Assembly (NCBI GenBank): GCA_907163375.1
Contig: CAJQUW010001652.1
Coordinates: 1-64,000 of the forward strand
DNA: 64,000 bases
Origin: Prostheceraeus crozeri
Taxonomy: Eukaryota > Platyhelminthes > Polycladida > Euryleptidae
Direction of reading: 5' to 3'
Below are positions 10,430 through 23,092 of this stretch, piece by piece. A program made the position numbers and the translations under genes. How positions within the stretch are numbered: the first letter of the stretch is position 1; each line of letters begins with the position of its first letter. The notes under the pieces were generated by a model, which saw only the letters and a program-made list of their open reading frames with translations, searched no databases and had not been told where the DNA came from.

Positions 10430-10940
10430 AAAATAGCTCAAAAATCGATGAAAAAATCAATAAATGTAATTAACTTTTGATTAGCTCGATCAATTTTTCA
10501 GCAAACTTGACTTTTGTATTCTCCAGAGCGTACTGGACAAATTAGTGTGAATAAAATTGGATTGCATTTTGATTTCAGTGACTTAAATCAATTTTTTCAT
10601 AAAATAGCTCAAAAATCGATGAAAAAATATCAATAAATGTAAATATCTTTTGATTAGCTCGATCAATTTTTCAGCAAACTTGATTTCCGCGTTGTCCTTG
10701 GCGTCCTAAACAAGCTAATATAAAATAATTTGATTGCATTTTTTTAACAATGCAGCAAATCAGTTTTATTTCGCAAAAATTAGAAAAAATCAATAAAAAA
10801 TCAATAAGTATCAATAACTTTTGATTAGCTCGATGGATTATTTCGTATACTATATTTTTTCAAGTACTCGCGACCTGCTCTACACGATGGTGCAAACGGA
10901 AATGAATTGCATTTTTTTCGAACTAAATTTTTTTCCGGAC
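10430..10940. repeat. Right terminal inverted repeat of the RAG1-like transposon
   Basis: Three ~173-bp tandem units. CTTTTGATTAGCTCGAT occurs at 10474, 10647 and 10818. The first two units match the left arm closely in reverse complement. The third (from ~10818, to about 10940) is more diverged and has no partner left of 6900. Confidence 0.8.
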
Positions 10941-12491
10941 CGGGGTGTGTGTATTATTATTGTCTTGATTATTGTGATAATGATGACTACGTTCACACTC
11001 TCATTGTCATTGTAAATTTGCGCAGTTTGTCAGGCAACCTCTTCAGGAACGATTCGGATATCTATCATTTCACGCATTTTAAAAATTATCTTGATTTCTT
11101 TTTTGTGATTGATGAACATGCAATGTTTCATGCTTGTCTATGATGCGCATGCAAATCAGCAAACAATTACTGTAAAAGTCATATTTTGAAGATTTTAATT
11201 CCAAAAGTTTGACGGAATTCTTGGATTCAATACTAGAAAAGACTTGCCTAATGCGGCAATACTTGAATACTAAGCACCCTTTTTGTATGAACAGTGGGAA
11301 AATACAAGAAATGTTGAAATATAAGTAATAAAGCGAGTAATTTTAACGACGTAGAAATTCGTGGATCAATCATTAGCTTCAAATCCGGGAGGCATTTTTT
11401 TATATAATCTCGCGTGCAAAGTGTTTTATTATTTAGTATTGGCTCAAATTAGAGTCAGTGTGGATGGAATAAAAGCTGTTATCTTTAGTCGACTTAAAGC
11501 TCCAGGAAAAATCACAATTTTAGATATCAATTTGTCAGGTATTGCTGCTCACGACTCACGAGAAGTAAAAGGTGATTTGGACTTACTTCATTAAAACGTG
11601 AATTGTAGATTAACTCGTAGGGGAGTGTCCGTGACTTTGAAAGACTTTTAATGACCTTAGATTCGATAAGAGTTATCTTTTAATGCCTCATGGTCATGAC
11701 AACTCATGCAACTCCAATTAATTTCCTTGAATCAGTAGGCTCCTTGAATCTTGTAGATGAATGCGCGCAGCGTATTTTAATCATGGTTACATTCTGAAGT
11801 CCAGATTTCTATGTTGGTTAGATCTAATGTCTTCTGTTCAGCATATCAATGATGTGCTAATATTATCTTGCTTCCATATTTAAAGAATTAATGATTATTG
11901 TATCTGTATTATTATTTTGTATCTGTTAGATGAGTTTCTACGCTTTTTGTCAAAGAAATTCAAAAATTTGGAAGTGTGGATTTCATTGTCAACTGACGTA
12001 AGCCCGAAAGATAGTGCTCAAAGGGAATTTGACTTGTATTACAATGAATTTGTGACTCTAAACAATTAAATCAGCCAAAGTACCGTGGTTTTATTTGAAA
12101 AGTATTCAGTTATTGCGGCCTGTTCACATGAAACAGAGTTTTACAGATCCTTCCATGGCATGGATGCAATTCAAAACTGACACTCAGTCAAAGGTATTCG
12201 GCTCAGGATAAAAGAAATATATTCCGCTTTTCGCATCCTATCTGACAAAAAAATTGAAATTTGTGAACATCAGCCGTGCTTAGCAACTATGTTACAGAAT
12301 GCCTAAGTAGAATTCTAATGCCGATTTCTAGCTTGTCACATACATGTTCAAAAAAATTCATTCAGTTTTTTGTCGTTTATCTGCAGTATACTGATAAGCT
12401 TGAATGATGACATCCGGAAATCAACTTAGTTGCAAATTTGTTATTTCAAATATACAGTTGAAGATGGTTCATTTACTGATTCTTTATTGCA
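10941..12491. other. No gene recognised upstream of the first cadherin exon
   Basis: AT-rich DNA between the RAG1-like element and the first exon I can support. It is either intron or 5' flank of the cadherin gene, because the exon at 12492 opens in the middle of a codon. Confidence 0.4.
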
Positions 12492-12891
12492 GATATTCTC
12501 TCAAAAACCTAGCCGATAAAGTTCACTTCGGAATCAAGGACATCCCCGCTTTGGATGGAGGAGGATTATTCTTAGTTGATGCTTTGCCTGATTCTGCTAG
12601 AACAATAGTTGTGACAGTAAAAAATGCTGCTGGCATTTCTGAAGTCTGTAATGTTACAATTACTCCAGACCCAGGCGACAGTCATAAACCGATGATTTAT
12701 ACTACAGTAGATAAAAGTTCTGTACCAGAAACGGCCGGAACTCCTGCGGTCTTGGCAACACCTATCTTACTGGCAACGTTTAATGTTAATGATACGGATG
12801 TTAATGACAGATCGTTCGTGATTTCATTAAATCCAACATTCAATACAGGATCCAATCCTGGACTGGAACTGCAGACAATCAACGCTACACA
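12492..12891 (+). CDS. Cadherin exon 1 in window: divergent cadherin repeats
   Basis: Acceptor TTATTGCAG at 12491, donor CAG|GTAATT at 12892. It encodes the end of one cadherin repeat (ARTIVVTVKNAAGISEV, a final-strand pattern) and the start of the next (SVPETAGTPAVLA ... NVNDTDVNDRSFVISL, resembling VPEN...DxDxGxNxxxxYxI). The usual calcium motifs are only partly kept. The first base completes a codon from an upstream exon not found here. Confidence 0.8.
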
Positions 12892-14731
12892 GGTAATTAC
12901 ATAAAATCGATCTTTAAAATTTTAATGTGATGATTGTTCTCTGCATGATTTCCTGAGAGAAATGCAGAACTGAATATTGATGCTTTTAGACTTAGGGACT
13001 TATATCAAATTTTTTTCAAAACCTTCAATCTTTAACTTAGGGACTTGTGTATATTTCTACGTGTGTCATATATGGATAATATCAATCATGGGCCGAAAAT
13101 GATCCAGCGTTTATTTCTTTAAGTTCCACACCGCTTACCATCTCCGTTTCAACTGCACAGCTAGGAAAATCACAATTAAATTTGCCATTAGCATAATTTC
13201 TGCGTTTGCACTTTTATATTAAATCATGTTCGACTCTGTATAAACAGGCAGCATCAAGTAGTGGATTCGGTATAATTGCTGCAGAAAGTTCACTTATATG
13301 GTTACTTACTTAATGGAAATGTTTAAACATGTTTCTCCATTTTCGGAAGCATCATAATGCATATTGAATCCAAACACGCACATACTAATGATTATGTAAA
13401 CCTGGAAATATTTTGATCCTGATATCATGGATAGTCCACATTATCGGGATAGTGAAAACGAGGGATATACACGCACTGTATACTAGAGAAAACATAAATA
13501 CTAAACAAATCATTTTGCGTGTTACAGTTGCATGAAGAGCCATCCTTGTAGTTATGGAGTTATCAGAAGTGTCAATATGATCTAGCATGACATAATTTGT
13601 GTATTTATCCAAGCTTAATGTCATTTCACTCAACTTTTACTATTTTTTTTAAATGCATGTCCACAGTAAAACCAGCCGCGCATAAGACTTGTGCTACATC
13701 TGTTGATTAACAGGAACACGTGCATCAGAAAAATGTGATCCTAGAAATTGTAAGTAGCTTTAAATCTTCATAACATTACGTTGAAAGTCAAACATATAAT
13801 TAGATTATTGTTGAACTCAAACATCTAGACATTTTCCATTTCATCAGGATTAAAATTCAAGTGACAATATTTTTAGCTGCAATACACTTGTAAGTTTGAT
13901 CATTGAGATTAAACCATAGAAAATGAAAAAATCCATAAATGGACAACTGTCCAAAAGAAGATTATTCAACCAGCAGTTAGACTTTTGAAGCATTATCAAT
14001 AAATGAGAAAATATCTCCGAGAGATAGGGCATCGGCAAAATGCCATTTCCTCCTTTCTATTCAAATCTGGTTTTAGGTGTCGAATCTAGTTTGCCGTTAC
14101 TATCCTGCACTAAGATTGGATTCGATTCGACGCCAAGCCCAGATTTGAGTAGAAAAAAAAGAACTGATACAATTTCTAGGAACTTTATATAGAATATGTG
14201 GGGATGTCTTGAAGATAGTTTATTTGATGCTTTCGAAGTCATTATGATATCCTGTTGAAGATAGAGAGAGAAGTACATCTAGAATGCTGGGTTAGCTTTT
14301 GCAAGTCCAGTCGAATGTCAGGTTAATTTTAGATGTAGTAAAATGTAATTCTCTATTCTGCAGCATTATTCAACAGTTTTTAATCAAGATAGAAATTAGA
14401 GGCCCAGCTGTTGATAACATTTATTTATCATAAAAATTTCCACCGAGTAAATGGCCTTTTCATTTACAAAAGTTTCTTAAAACAGGCTGGCAATGTGGAA
14501 GCATTGAATTGACAATAAAATTACTGAATAAAGTACCGTGAACTGCACCAAATATTTCCTATCAATAAAAGACGACATATAGCAACATCTGCAGCAATGA
14601 CTTTTTTAGAACAAAATTCTATTGTCTGTATGATCTTAGATTTATGACTGTGCAGTTGCATTTCTATAGAATTATAGAGATTATGCCAAGCTACAAATTA
14701 AATCCTAGCATTTCTCATTGTGTCGATACAG
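12892..14731 (+). other. Cadherin intron 1
   Basis: AT-rich. It contains a minus-strand frame near 14057-14278 with a degenerate 2A-like LINE leader (separate entry). Nothing else was recognised. Confidence 0.6.
14057..14278 (-). pseudogene. Possible LINE 5' fragment with degenerate 2A-like motif
   Basis: The frame contains a hydrophobic run then LKSGLGVESNPILV, which resembles the LLLxSGDVExNPGP self-cleaving 2A-type leader seen at the start of some CR1/L2-type LINE proteins. The crucial NPGP is not kept. The fragment is too short to place in a family. Confidence 0.3.
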
Positions 14732-14976
14732 GCGCGATTGCTGCTAATAAAATCTCTGGATCGCGAAAAGTTGACAACTGGAACTGGCCCTGCTCGTGTA
14801 ATGGCCGTCGTCACAGCTAGAGATACTATTTGGAAGTATCGGACTGCTACAACTACCTTTACGTTGACAGTGACCGATGTTCCTGAGACGCCAACTTTCC
14901 CGACAACCGCTACTCCCTATGTCAGTGCCACGGCAAGTGTCGGTACTACCGTCACACCACAAACATTATCTGCCAC
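14732..14976 (+). CDS. Cadherin exon 2: repeat with LDRE motif
   Basis: Acceptor GATACAG at 14731, donor GTGAGT at 14977. It joins in frame 0 after exon 1. It encodes IKSLDREKLTTG (the LDRE calcium-binding motif), a final strand ending TLTVTDVPETPTFP (where most cadherins have DVNDNPPxF) and the beginning of the next repeat. The linker Asp-Asn pair is lost, so calcium binding at this joint may be weak. Confidence 0.85.
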
Positions 14977-15689
14977 GTGAGTTATAAGCGATTTTCCATC
15001 GTAAAACAATGGAATACCGGTACAGGGTACAGGTAGTGTACATCGTTGGAACCATAGTTGACGAAGATGAGTCAACTAGGAATCTCTGGTGCGGCGTTGC
15101 TACGACCACACTGTTTTGTAATGTGCGTGTATTAACTGCGCCGGTGCTTGCATTCTATATTTCCTGCACTGATGCTCCTGCAAGTCATGATACTTCTTGA
15201 GCTTCGCAGTTCGCTTGTTATAAATGAAAGCATGTGGTTATTCCTTTACGTCATTTATTTCTCATGAATGCATTTTCAACGTACAGTCGAACTCCGACAA
15301 AGCCTCTGCCCCAATTATATTTGGCGTGTCTGATAAGTTCCGGACTGGACAATTTTGCGCAAACGACATAGCTATTCAATGTTATACATGTTTCCGTTTT
15401 CCCAAGATATTTAAAGTATCTAAACCTATGCTTTGTGTTGCTCGATTATTTTGATGAAATATGAAATGTTCTTCTGTCAGACCTTTATCAAGCTGTTTGA
15501 CAGATGTTGAAACTAAATAGTAAGATAAAACGAACATATTTGTATTTCTTGATTCACATAATCCGGAAAATCAGCTGCGACATTAAAGAGCAGAGAATTA
15601 CCTTATCTTCAAAAAAAAGTCCATCGATGTATGAATTAGCGTCCAGTTTGGTGGTCGTGTCTTGGATTCTGCCTTACACAAGCTAGAAC

Positions 15690-16760
15690 TGCATCATTAC
15701 CATTCTACAGCGACCCGACTTGCGGTTGTAGTACGCACTGGTTGCCTTTGCTGCGACCACAGTTTCTGGATCGCCTGATCGACAGGTCTTTTCCTCTTCA
15801 TCACTTAGGCTTCACCTTTTCGCGAAAATTTCTCGCGTGATGGAATCGTCAGCTTCGTGTTCATCGCTACACAAAGTGTTCTCTTCTCGGTAACACAGCT
15901 ATTCGTTCACAGTGTTGCTCTTCTCATCTTCGCAAACTGATAGGTCGTCACCACTGATCGCATGAAAGTCCACCCTCTTGAAGCAATGCCGTGCCGTTTC
16001 TGACTTTGCTTAAGTTCAAGCCCTTTTAATGACAGCCACCGATGTGATGATCAGAGCGTTGAACTTTAATCCATAGTAAAGAACAGAGAAAGGCATGTTG
16101 AGTGCCCCTGTAAAAGGATTTTATAACGGGAAATGCTCTGTCGTGGTGTTCTCGCATTAGTTTTTGTAGAGATATGTGCTTCATATTGATCGCGACTTCA
16201 TATCTGGAAAGTTTGTTGACAGTAAGAAGATATCCGATTACAAGTTTATCATAGTTGCGCATATGTCTTTCAGTCAGGCAATAGGTTTTTCCTCAAGAAG
16301 ACCTATTGTGACCGGTATTTGTTTGCATGCCTTCTGTTCAATGATTTTGTAATATAAGGCTGCATGCAATGTTGAGCTTGCAATAGCAGCGAAAATGGAT
16401 ATTGAGAAAACTTTCCGAAAGTTTTGCATGCTTAGAATCTCTCGCCTGCTGATCTTCATCCTACTTTTTGAAAATGTCTGAAGTTCTTCTGTATTTAATG
16501 GAATGGGATAGCAAGATAAAAGTGACTGGTTCCAGAAGGATTCTGAGTGTTTTTTTGTTAACATTCCATACTTAAAGGGCCCAGATTTTAGTTACGGATA
16601 ATACAGGAAATAGTTGGTCAATTGTGCAATGGATAGAGTTTCATGTCACCATATATGGAAGTATCTGTTTTGAATAGTTCATCTCTTGCTGTGTAATAAC
16701 ATACCACGCAAGCAGCTTTTCTTGGCAGCCCATTGTCTTTCAGAGACAATAGTTGGCTAA
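15690..16760 (-). pseudogene. Unidentified decayed coding sequence
   Basis: This ~1-kb stretch is richer in GC than its surroundings and has protein-like codons on the minus strand, notably 16274-16564 (SKSRMKISRREILSMQNFRK, then ALYYKIIEQKACKQIPVTIG) and 16026-16262 (YRGTQHAFLCSLL). Several stops interrupt it. I do not recognise the protein. It may be a processed pseudogene or part of a transposon. Confidence 0.35.
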
Positions 16761-17199
16761 AAATTCACTCATGTTAAGCGCTTTAACATTACGAATGAGA
16801 TATATCGGTTAAGTCTTTTCTGTCTGTATCGTCTATGCACTACCAAGACAACTTCTTAGGCAAGCAATGCCAAGCATGGTTGATGATTTTAACCATTAAC
16901 AACAATGTCATTTGCTTTATGTGATAAGACGTTTGTCTAAAGCAAAATGAATTACTTATGCATTCCTACGAAAACCGGAAATTGTTTGATTTCTAGTTAA
17001 ATAAGTAGTGTTAGCTCTGACTATAAGAATTAATCCCCCTCCTTGTTTAGCTCCTCGGCTTGAGAAAGATGAAACATTTCAAAAGTAGGACATATGATAT
17101 TCATTGTTTAACTTGCACATGGCCAAATAGGCCATGATAAATGGAGGACTGAAAAAAATTCTGTGATTGCGTTTCAATGACTTCGGATGTCAAACTGCT

Positions 17200-17720
17200 G
17201 TGCGGATGGTGTAGATATTCAGTCCAGTCAGTTTTGAATGTCCTAGCCCTAATTGAGCCTGTCAAATTTCTTTAAGTGCACTGTCCTGTATTTCTTGGAT
17301 TCCGGTTGGTCACTTTAACACATCTATCCACTCGAATCTCAGGCAGTCACATCACCTTTCGGTACCTTCACCTGACCGTTACGAGACTAAAAGAAAAGAC
17401 AAATTTCCAAACTTTCGCACAAGCATGCGATGACTAATGCTATCAAAGGTACGACTAATATCGAAAATGTCAAAAGGGCAGTTTCAAAACAAGCGTCCGA
17501 GTCGTACGATCTGGAGACTTGATTATTATCAAAGATGGTAGTAAAAGTTGCAGTTGTAGTTGATAGATTTCTTAAACTTTTATTGATTTCCTATACTTCC
17601 AAGGTAGGAAGCGAAAAATCCCCAAACCAGGATCTTTTCAAGTATTTTGGTAATCCTTGACAAAATGATGATTTGTTTAAATTTTGTAGTTGAGCCGTAT
17701 TTCATTGTAGGATTCGGACG
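17200..17720 (-). pseudogene. LINE reverse-transcriptase remnant
   Basis: On the minus strand near 17390-17480 the translation reads PFDIFDISRTFDSISHRMLV, matching the reverse-transcriptase box A of Jockey/CR1-group LINEs (LLDISKAFDSIxHxxLL). The rest is too decayed to classify. Confidence 0.45.
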
Positions 17721-17849
17721 AAATATTCTATTCTTCTATTTTCCAGAGCAATCCGGCTGATAACGAATTCTTGAGTATCACAGTTTCACGGTGTTTCCTG
17801 TGTGCAGCGATATCAGTTGTTTTTTTGCAAACGCACAATGAAAATTAGA

Positions 17850-19060
17850 TAGATTGAGTTGCATCCTCATCTGAAAATGGAAACGAACAGGAATTGCATC
17901 ATGAACAGGCCTATTTTACATCTCTCAACATTAACACAATTCCTTTATTAGGCTTGCAGCCATGTAAACTTCATATTCATGTGAAAATCATCATCCTCTA
18001 GGAATCTCAGTTAACTACTAAAATATACTAACATTAGACGTACTGTTCAAAATAACAAATCTGTAATGAACTTTGAAGGAAAAAAATATAAAATACATGC
18101 GAAACTGCAGTGTAAGTGTAGAACTTGATAGAATCGACCTACAACATGTTATCTGGAACCACTCCATGAAGAAAATGAAATAGGGAACTAGATTTGCTAT
18201 TAATGGACCTGTTGGTGACTAACTATTCATAGAATTTAATCTACCTCTCAAGAGCACACAAGAGGACCGGTGTGCACCCCATCCTGTCTAGTCTTAATTC
18301 GCAAACACTTATGACATGCTTAATCTGTACACGACAGAAGATACTATCAATTACCTATTTCACTGCAGATGGGAGAGGAGATTATCAAAATTAAGAAAAT
18401 CATTCATGTTGCTGGTTACCTTAATATAGAAAATAAACTAAACTAGCAAATATCAAAGTGCAAATCAAAAAGGTAATAAATCCTGAAAGATTAACTGCTA
18501 AAACTCATTAGCGAAATACGATTACAATGGAATAATGAAGTTGTACAAAAAAATAAGTAAATAAAAAACTAAAAAACTCAAAGAAATGAAAATTATTAAG
18601 TATAAATCAACAAAGTAAAAATTTACAAGAAACTTTTGTAAAATAAATGTGTAAAGTGTAAAAGAAAGAGTGCTAGCGAATAATGTAATTACATGCCTCA
18701 GATCCTCGGAGCTCGATTCTTGATCCTGATGACCTATGAATGTGACTGTGGGTCACCATTCGAACGTTGTAATTATTGACTGAAATTGAACCTCAAATAC
18801 TTTTATTTGTTGACAGTCAGATATTGCGTGCGATTTGATATGTAAGAAGACTTATCTGAAGGAAATGCGTTCTCTGTGCCAAAAAGAATATGTAAATAGA
18901 GTAACTAAATATTGAGTTACATCCTCAGTTGAAAAATATGAACAGACCTGAATAGCTGCCATTTCATCCAATATTAGTAATCATCTGCAGGCCTAATTTA
19001 CATCTCTCAACATCGACACTACTCCCTATTTAAAGTTGCAGCCATGCCCGGGTAAATTTG
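17850..19060. repeat. Diverged direct repeat pair
   Basis: The stretch 17850-17985 recurs diverged at 18905-19060. Shared phrases include GAGTT(G/A)CATCCTCA, TTTACATCTCTCAACAT and TTGCAGCCATG. They are likely two copies of an old interspersed repeat. The ~900 bp between them shows nothing recognisable. Confidence 0.5.
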
Positions 19061-19318
19061 AGATTCGCTAAATGCAAATCTTAACTAGAATTAGTTTGTA
19101 TCAACTAGAAAATAGTTTGGAACTCAAACGTTATGCTTCTGGCATTTCGTAATAAGGCTTGTGATTGTGATTATTATCTTATTGTTGATTTTACCTGACA
19201 ACTTTGTTAATTATAATCAACCAGAAAGAACCTAAGGACGTTTTTGTTCTTGAGATTCTTCATATTAGATAGACAAGCGGTGTTGAAATTAAACATATTA
19301 TGATTATTTCTCTTTTAG

Positions 19319-19590
19319 CCCGACGGGGAAATACACATATTCGAAAGACAGAACGTCGCCAGTATGGACAAGCAACCCACCCTTTAACTTGGAATCGTTA
19401 CCGACCGGTGATTCATTCAAACTAACGACAGCTCGAAGTCTAGCTTCTGAAACAAATCCTACGATAGCTGTTCCAATCATAGTCAGTACCATGACCGGAA
19501 CTCCGTTGTCAACGGTCTCTATAACAGTTGGCATACAAACTGGAAAATTACCCAATATTGTGAAGCAAGTCAGAGCTACTGTCAGTTATG
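19319..19590 (+). CDS. Cadherin exon 3: divergent extracellular repeat
   Basis: Acceptor TCTCTTTTAG at 19318, donor G|GTGAGT at 19591. Phase continues from exon 2. The encoded ~90 residues (TGKYTYSKDRTSPVWTSNPP, then FNLESLPTGDSFKLTTA, then VSITVGIQTGKLPNIVKQV) look like a beta-sandwich repeat with few cadherin landmarks left. It was assigned by splice phase and position between recognised cadherin exons. Confidence 0.75.
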
Positions 19591-22454
19591 GTGAGTATAA
19601 AAATCTGTGATAAGTCAAATAAATTTTAGTTGTGTTGCTGATACTGGTCTCTGAACATTGCTGGAAAGCTCTACTAATCTGAAAAAACCAAGCTCGTTAA
19701 ATGTCAGTGCTTCATATTACAGTAGTTGGAAATCTATAATTTGATGGTTCTGAATTATGTTTCAAGATTTTAGGAAACTTTTCGGAGCTTTTTTGAATGT
19801 CACAGACCATTTATAAATCAAATCTAATGTCCTCAAAGATGCTTTGTCCACGATTAGATGAAAAGGATATTAATATTCAAAGCTGAAATCTCCTTTGCTG
19901 TTCGCTATTACCTATACTTTCTCATTTGAATTTGCGTTTTAATTTGCATTTAGCGACTTAAGAGCCTTGAATTTGATAGATTAATTCAATGCTTGAATCT
20001 ACCTTCCATCAAAATAAATTTTACTCTTATGTCAAAACACGGCGGTGTGATATTTTAGCTGGGGAGTTTTCTCATGTCAAAATAGAAGTCAAAGCGTTCA
20101 TATTACTTTTTTGTGTCTTTGATTATTGAGTTTTGTTAGTTCGGAATTGCACTCTGGATTCCTGGAAAATCTCTTCTATGATTCGCAGACACATACAGAA
20201 GGCAATTTATGGGTGAACAGAAATATAATTTACCGTCTTCATGTTTTAATTTTATACGACGTATATAGCAAGATAAGTTAAGCTGTGCTCATAAGTGGGA
20301 AATTAAACGCCGAGGCATATACACGGTGAACACAAGGGAAAGACCCAACTTTAAAGGCTTATTGTGGCAAGAGAAAAATAGTGTGCAAAAATCATCCCAC
20401 TATATTCCTAAACAGGCAACGCTGAAGTTTTCTGTAGCATTAGGCTGCTTGAATAACAAAATAGCGGATGTGTAGCTAGCTCTATGAAATGCAGATGTTA
20501 TTGACATTAACCTCCCCCCCCCCTAGAGAGCTAAAAATGCTACTGCACATAATCCCATGTTTTTCAAGTTGAAAAATTCCGAGAAAAATTATAAAAAATG
20601 AATACAACGGCGAAAATAATAGCGAAATGTAAAAGTGAAGCATTTGTCATATGATATGCATGCATATGCGAAGTTTGAACGCAACTTTGTCATGTCACAA
20701 TTGGTTTTCAAAGTTGGAACGTTCTTTTGATCAGCAACTCGAATACATCGTTGCCATATATTCATATTTTCAGTGAAGATCAATTCAGTCTACACTCAAT
20801 CCTCAATCTTTGGTCAAACCATCGAAGACTGTGGCATTTTTTCATTATTCAGCTTGTAAGCAATTTTACAGATACTCAAATGAATGCTCATTCAGTCAAT
20901 TGTCTTAAATTTACATGATGTCGACTGCAGCTACTTTTGTATTACATGGAAAGCAGTAATAATGGATGACGCAACTGACGCATACTTGCTCATTTTCCTT
21001 CAGCAACATGTTACTTAGTCGCATAGAGAAATTACAATTCTCAATCATGCATCACAAACGCGGACGAAAATTCGTATTATTAGAGGAGGACGCATGTTCA
21101 ATTCAAAGTTGAATCGCTGACTCTCAATAGCAAAACAGTGTTGCTCTATGAAAGAAGTACTTTGTTAAACTATATTGTAGATGATTTACAATCCTAATTT
21201 CATCAAAAGCTTCGCTCCCTTAGAGATATACTGTCTCGCAGGTTTTTGTGTGCATTAAATCATTTTTATATGATGGAGAATAAATTGAATACTGATACTA
21301 AAAATTTGATAAATTAAGATGTTGTGCTATACGCATGTATTTAGCATGTCATCATGTCTATAGTATTTAACTGAAATTCACTTCTAGTCAAGAAGAAGGT
21401 CTCCAATAAGAAAATTATTGATTCTCTCAAATTACTCCAATGCAAGCAAACAAAACGCGAACCTTTCAGTTGATTAATCAACTAAGTACGATAGATTTCT
21501 CCTAACTAGTGAGAGAGGATATTTTTTTATTCTAAATTTGCTGTTTGAGATACTGATAGTCTATTAGCTGTATAATTATTTTATGCCATTTGTTATGAGC
21601 ATTAAAACAACTTGCTGTGTCAGCTACATGCGAGCGCATTATATCTTTCATCTCTGCATGTTTGCAATCTAACATATACATGTACGTATTTGTTATTCTA
21701 TACCAACTCAAAATGTCCTGATGTTCCTCATTGTAATGGTATATGGTCTATTAACAACACATAATTTGTATACCATGCTTCAGATACCTGCTATATGTGT
21801 CGAATAAGTTTATATCATAATTCATGTTCTAAAATCATTTTATGCTTTGCTTTCTTGTAATTTACAGGTTGGTCTTGGTATTGTAAGTATCAGTCAGTCT
21901 GTCCCGTCTTTGCCTTACAAAACAATTCATGATACAATTTTCATTAATTTATCTTATGTTGTGTAACTTCTCATATTATGAATTCATCATTAATTTATCG
22001 GAACTCAGTTCTGCTGGATTTTCAACATTACAGTTGTATAGAGTTAACATGTTAACAAATGATCCTCGGATAAAGAAATTAAGCCCTTCTAATTCTCATG
22101 CAGGGCAGTATATGATACATAGACTGTTCGGCAGCTTCAACATTCTTCATATATTTAGTTCTAGATAATCTAAGTACAAAAATTTAAGAAAACAATGCAA
22201 TTCGGTAAATCGCGACTGGAGAGATCGTGCACTGACTTCTATTATAACAATTGCAGGGAGAGATTCGATGTCCAGCCATGCTTCCCTTCCAGTCACATTG
22301 TTTTTCACTGTTATACGGTTGAGATCCGATCGATGACATTAATGGCTTTGGTTCTTTTAATTAGTTCTAACTCTAATTAGTTCTGATTTAAAGGTTTTAA
22401 ACCAAACTGCTAAAATAAAATGTGGCATGACGGCCTTATCAAGCAGATACAACG

Positions 22455-22739
22455 TTAAAAAGGAAGACTTGAAAATTCAAAAATCAGTGATTGATATTCT
22501 GTGCATTCCTCCCTGTTATTTATTGAAGGACATAGTCTTTTGATTAGCACAGATTCTCGAAGGCGTAAGTTGATGGCATTGATATCTCTGTCAATCACTG
22601 CTACATCAATATCGGATTTACACAATTGGAGGTGTTTGTAAACAGATGAATGATGGTGAGTAAGATGTTTACTGATTCGCGTGTGCAGAAATCTGATTGT
22701 GCTTCCTATGTAAAAATGCTTACAGTTTTTTACATTCAA
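22455..22739 (-). pseudogene. Penelope GIY-YIG endonuclease fragment (longer copy)
   Basis: 94 residues: KNCKHFYIGSTIRFLHTRIS (the YIG box with its conserved Arg), KHLTHHHSSVYKHLQLC, then LRLRESVLIKRLCPSINNRE (catalytic-type Glu and terminal Asn). This is a near-complete GIY-YIG domain. The reverse transcriptase is missing upstream. Confidence 0.8.
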
Positions 22740-22891
22740 TTTTATAAATTACTAATTCAATAAGGCATATGTTCTTATTTGTAATTCTGCAATTGATGGA
22801 AGTACATTGTTTCATTTTTTGGGGTTTTTGGGTAACACCGTAAATTGTGAAATTTAATTTAATTTAGTTTGATTTTTACAAACACCGCCAA

Positions 22892-23092
22892 TTGTGTAAA
22901 TCCGATATTGATGTAGCAGTGATTGACAGAGATATCAATGCCATCAACTTACGCCTTCGAGAATCTGTGCTAATCAGAAGACTATGCCCTTCAATAAATA
23001 ACAGGGAGGGATGCACAGAAAATCAATCACTGATTTTTAAATTTTCATGTCTTCCTTTTCAACGTTGTATCTGCTTGATAAGGTCGTCTTAA
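22892..23092 (+). pseudogene. Penelope GIY-YIG endonuclease fragment (shorter inverted copy)
   Basis: Encodes the last ~60 residues of the same endonuclease as 22455-22739 in opposite orientation, with a few substitutions. The GIY-YIG box itself is absent. Confidence 0.75.

Larger units (their letters stand above)
6900..10940 (-). mobile_element. RAG1-like DNA transposon (N-RAG-TP type / Transib-RAG lineage)
   Basis: About 4 kb bounded by long inverted repeats (6900-7290 and ~10430-10940), with one transposase gene on the minus strand (7773-9941). The protein joins a RAG1-type N-terminal zinc region to RAG1-core-like catalytic motifs. N-RAG-TP elements with RAG1 N-terminal similarity were described from Aplysia (Panchin and Moroz 2008, from memory), and this copy fits that group. 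The left end may be shortened by the tandem repeat at 6559-6890, since the right arm has one more repeat unit. A target-site duplication was not identified. Confidence 0.75.
14977..19318 (+). other. Cadherin intron 2
   Basis: 4.3 kb. It holds an unidentified minus-strand decayed frame set (15.7-16.7 kb), a LINE reverse-transcriptase remnant (17.2-17.7 kb) and a diverged direct repeat (17.85 and 18.9 kb). Confidence 0.6.

Noticed and set aside
11361-11594. Open frame with cadherin-like strands (ITILDINLSG) upstream of exon 1
   Set aside because: The possible acceptor at ~11451 and donor after TTGTCAG would leave one spare base, but exon 12492 needs two; no domain landmark confirms it.
20511-20523. 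Run of C residues
   Set aside because: Simple homopolymer, no associated feature.
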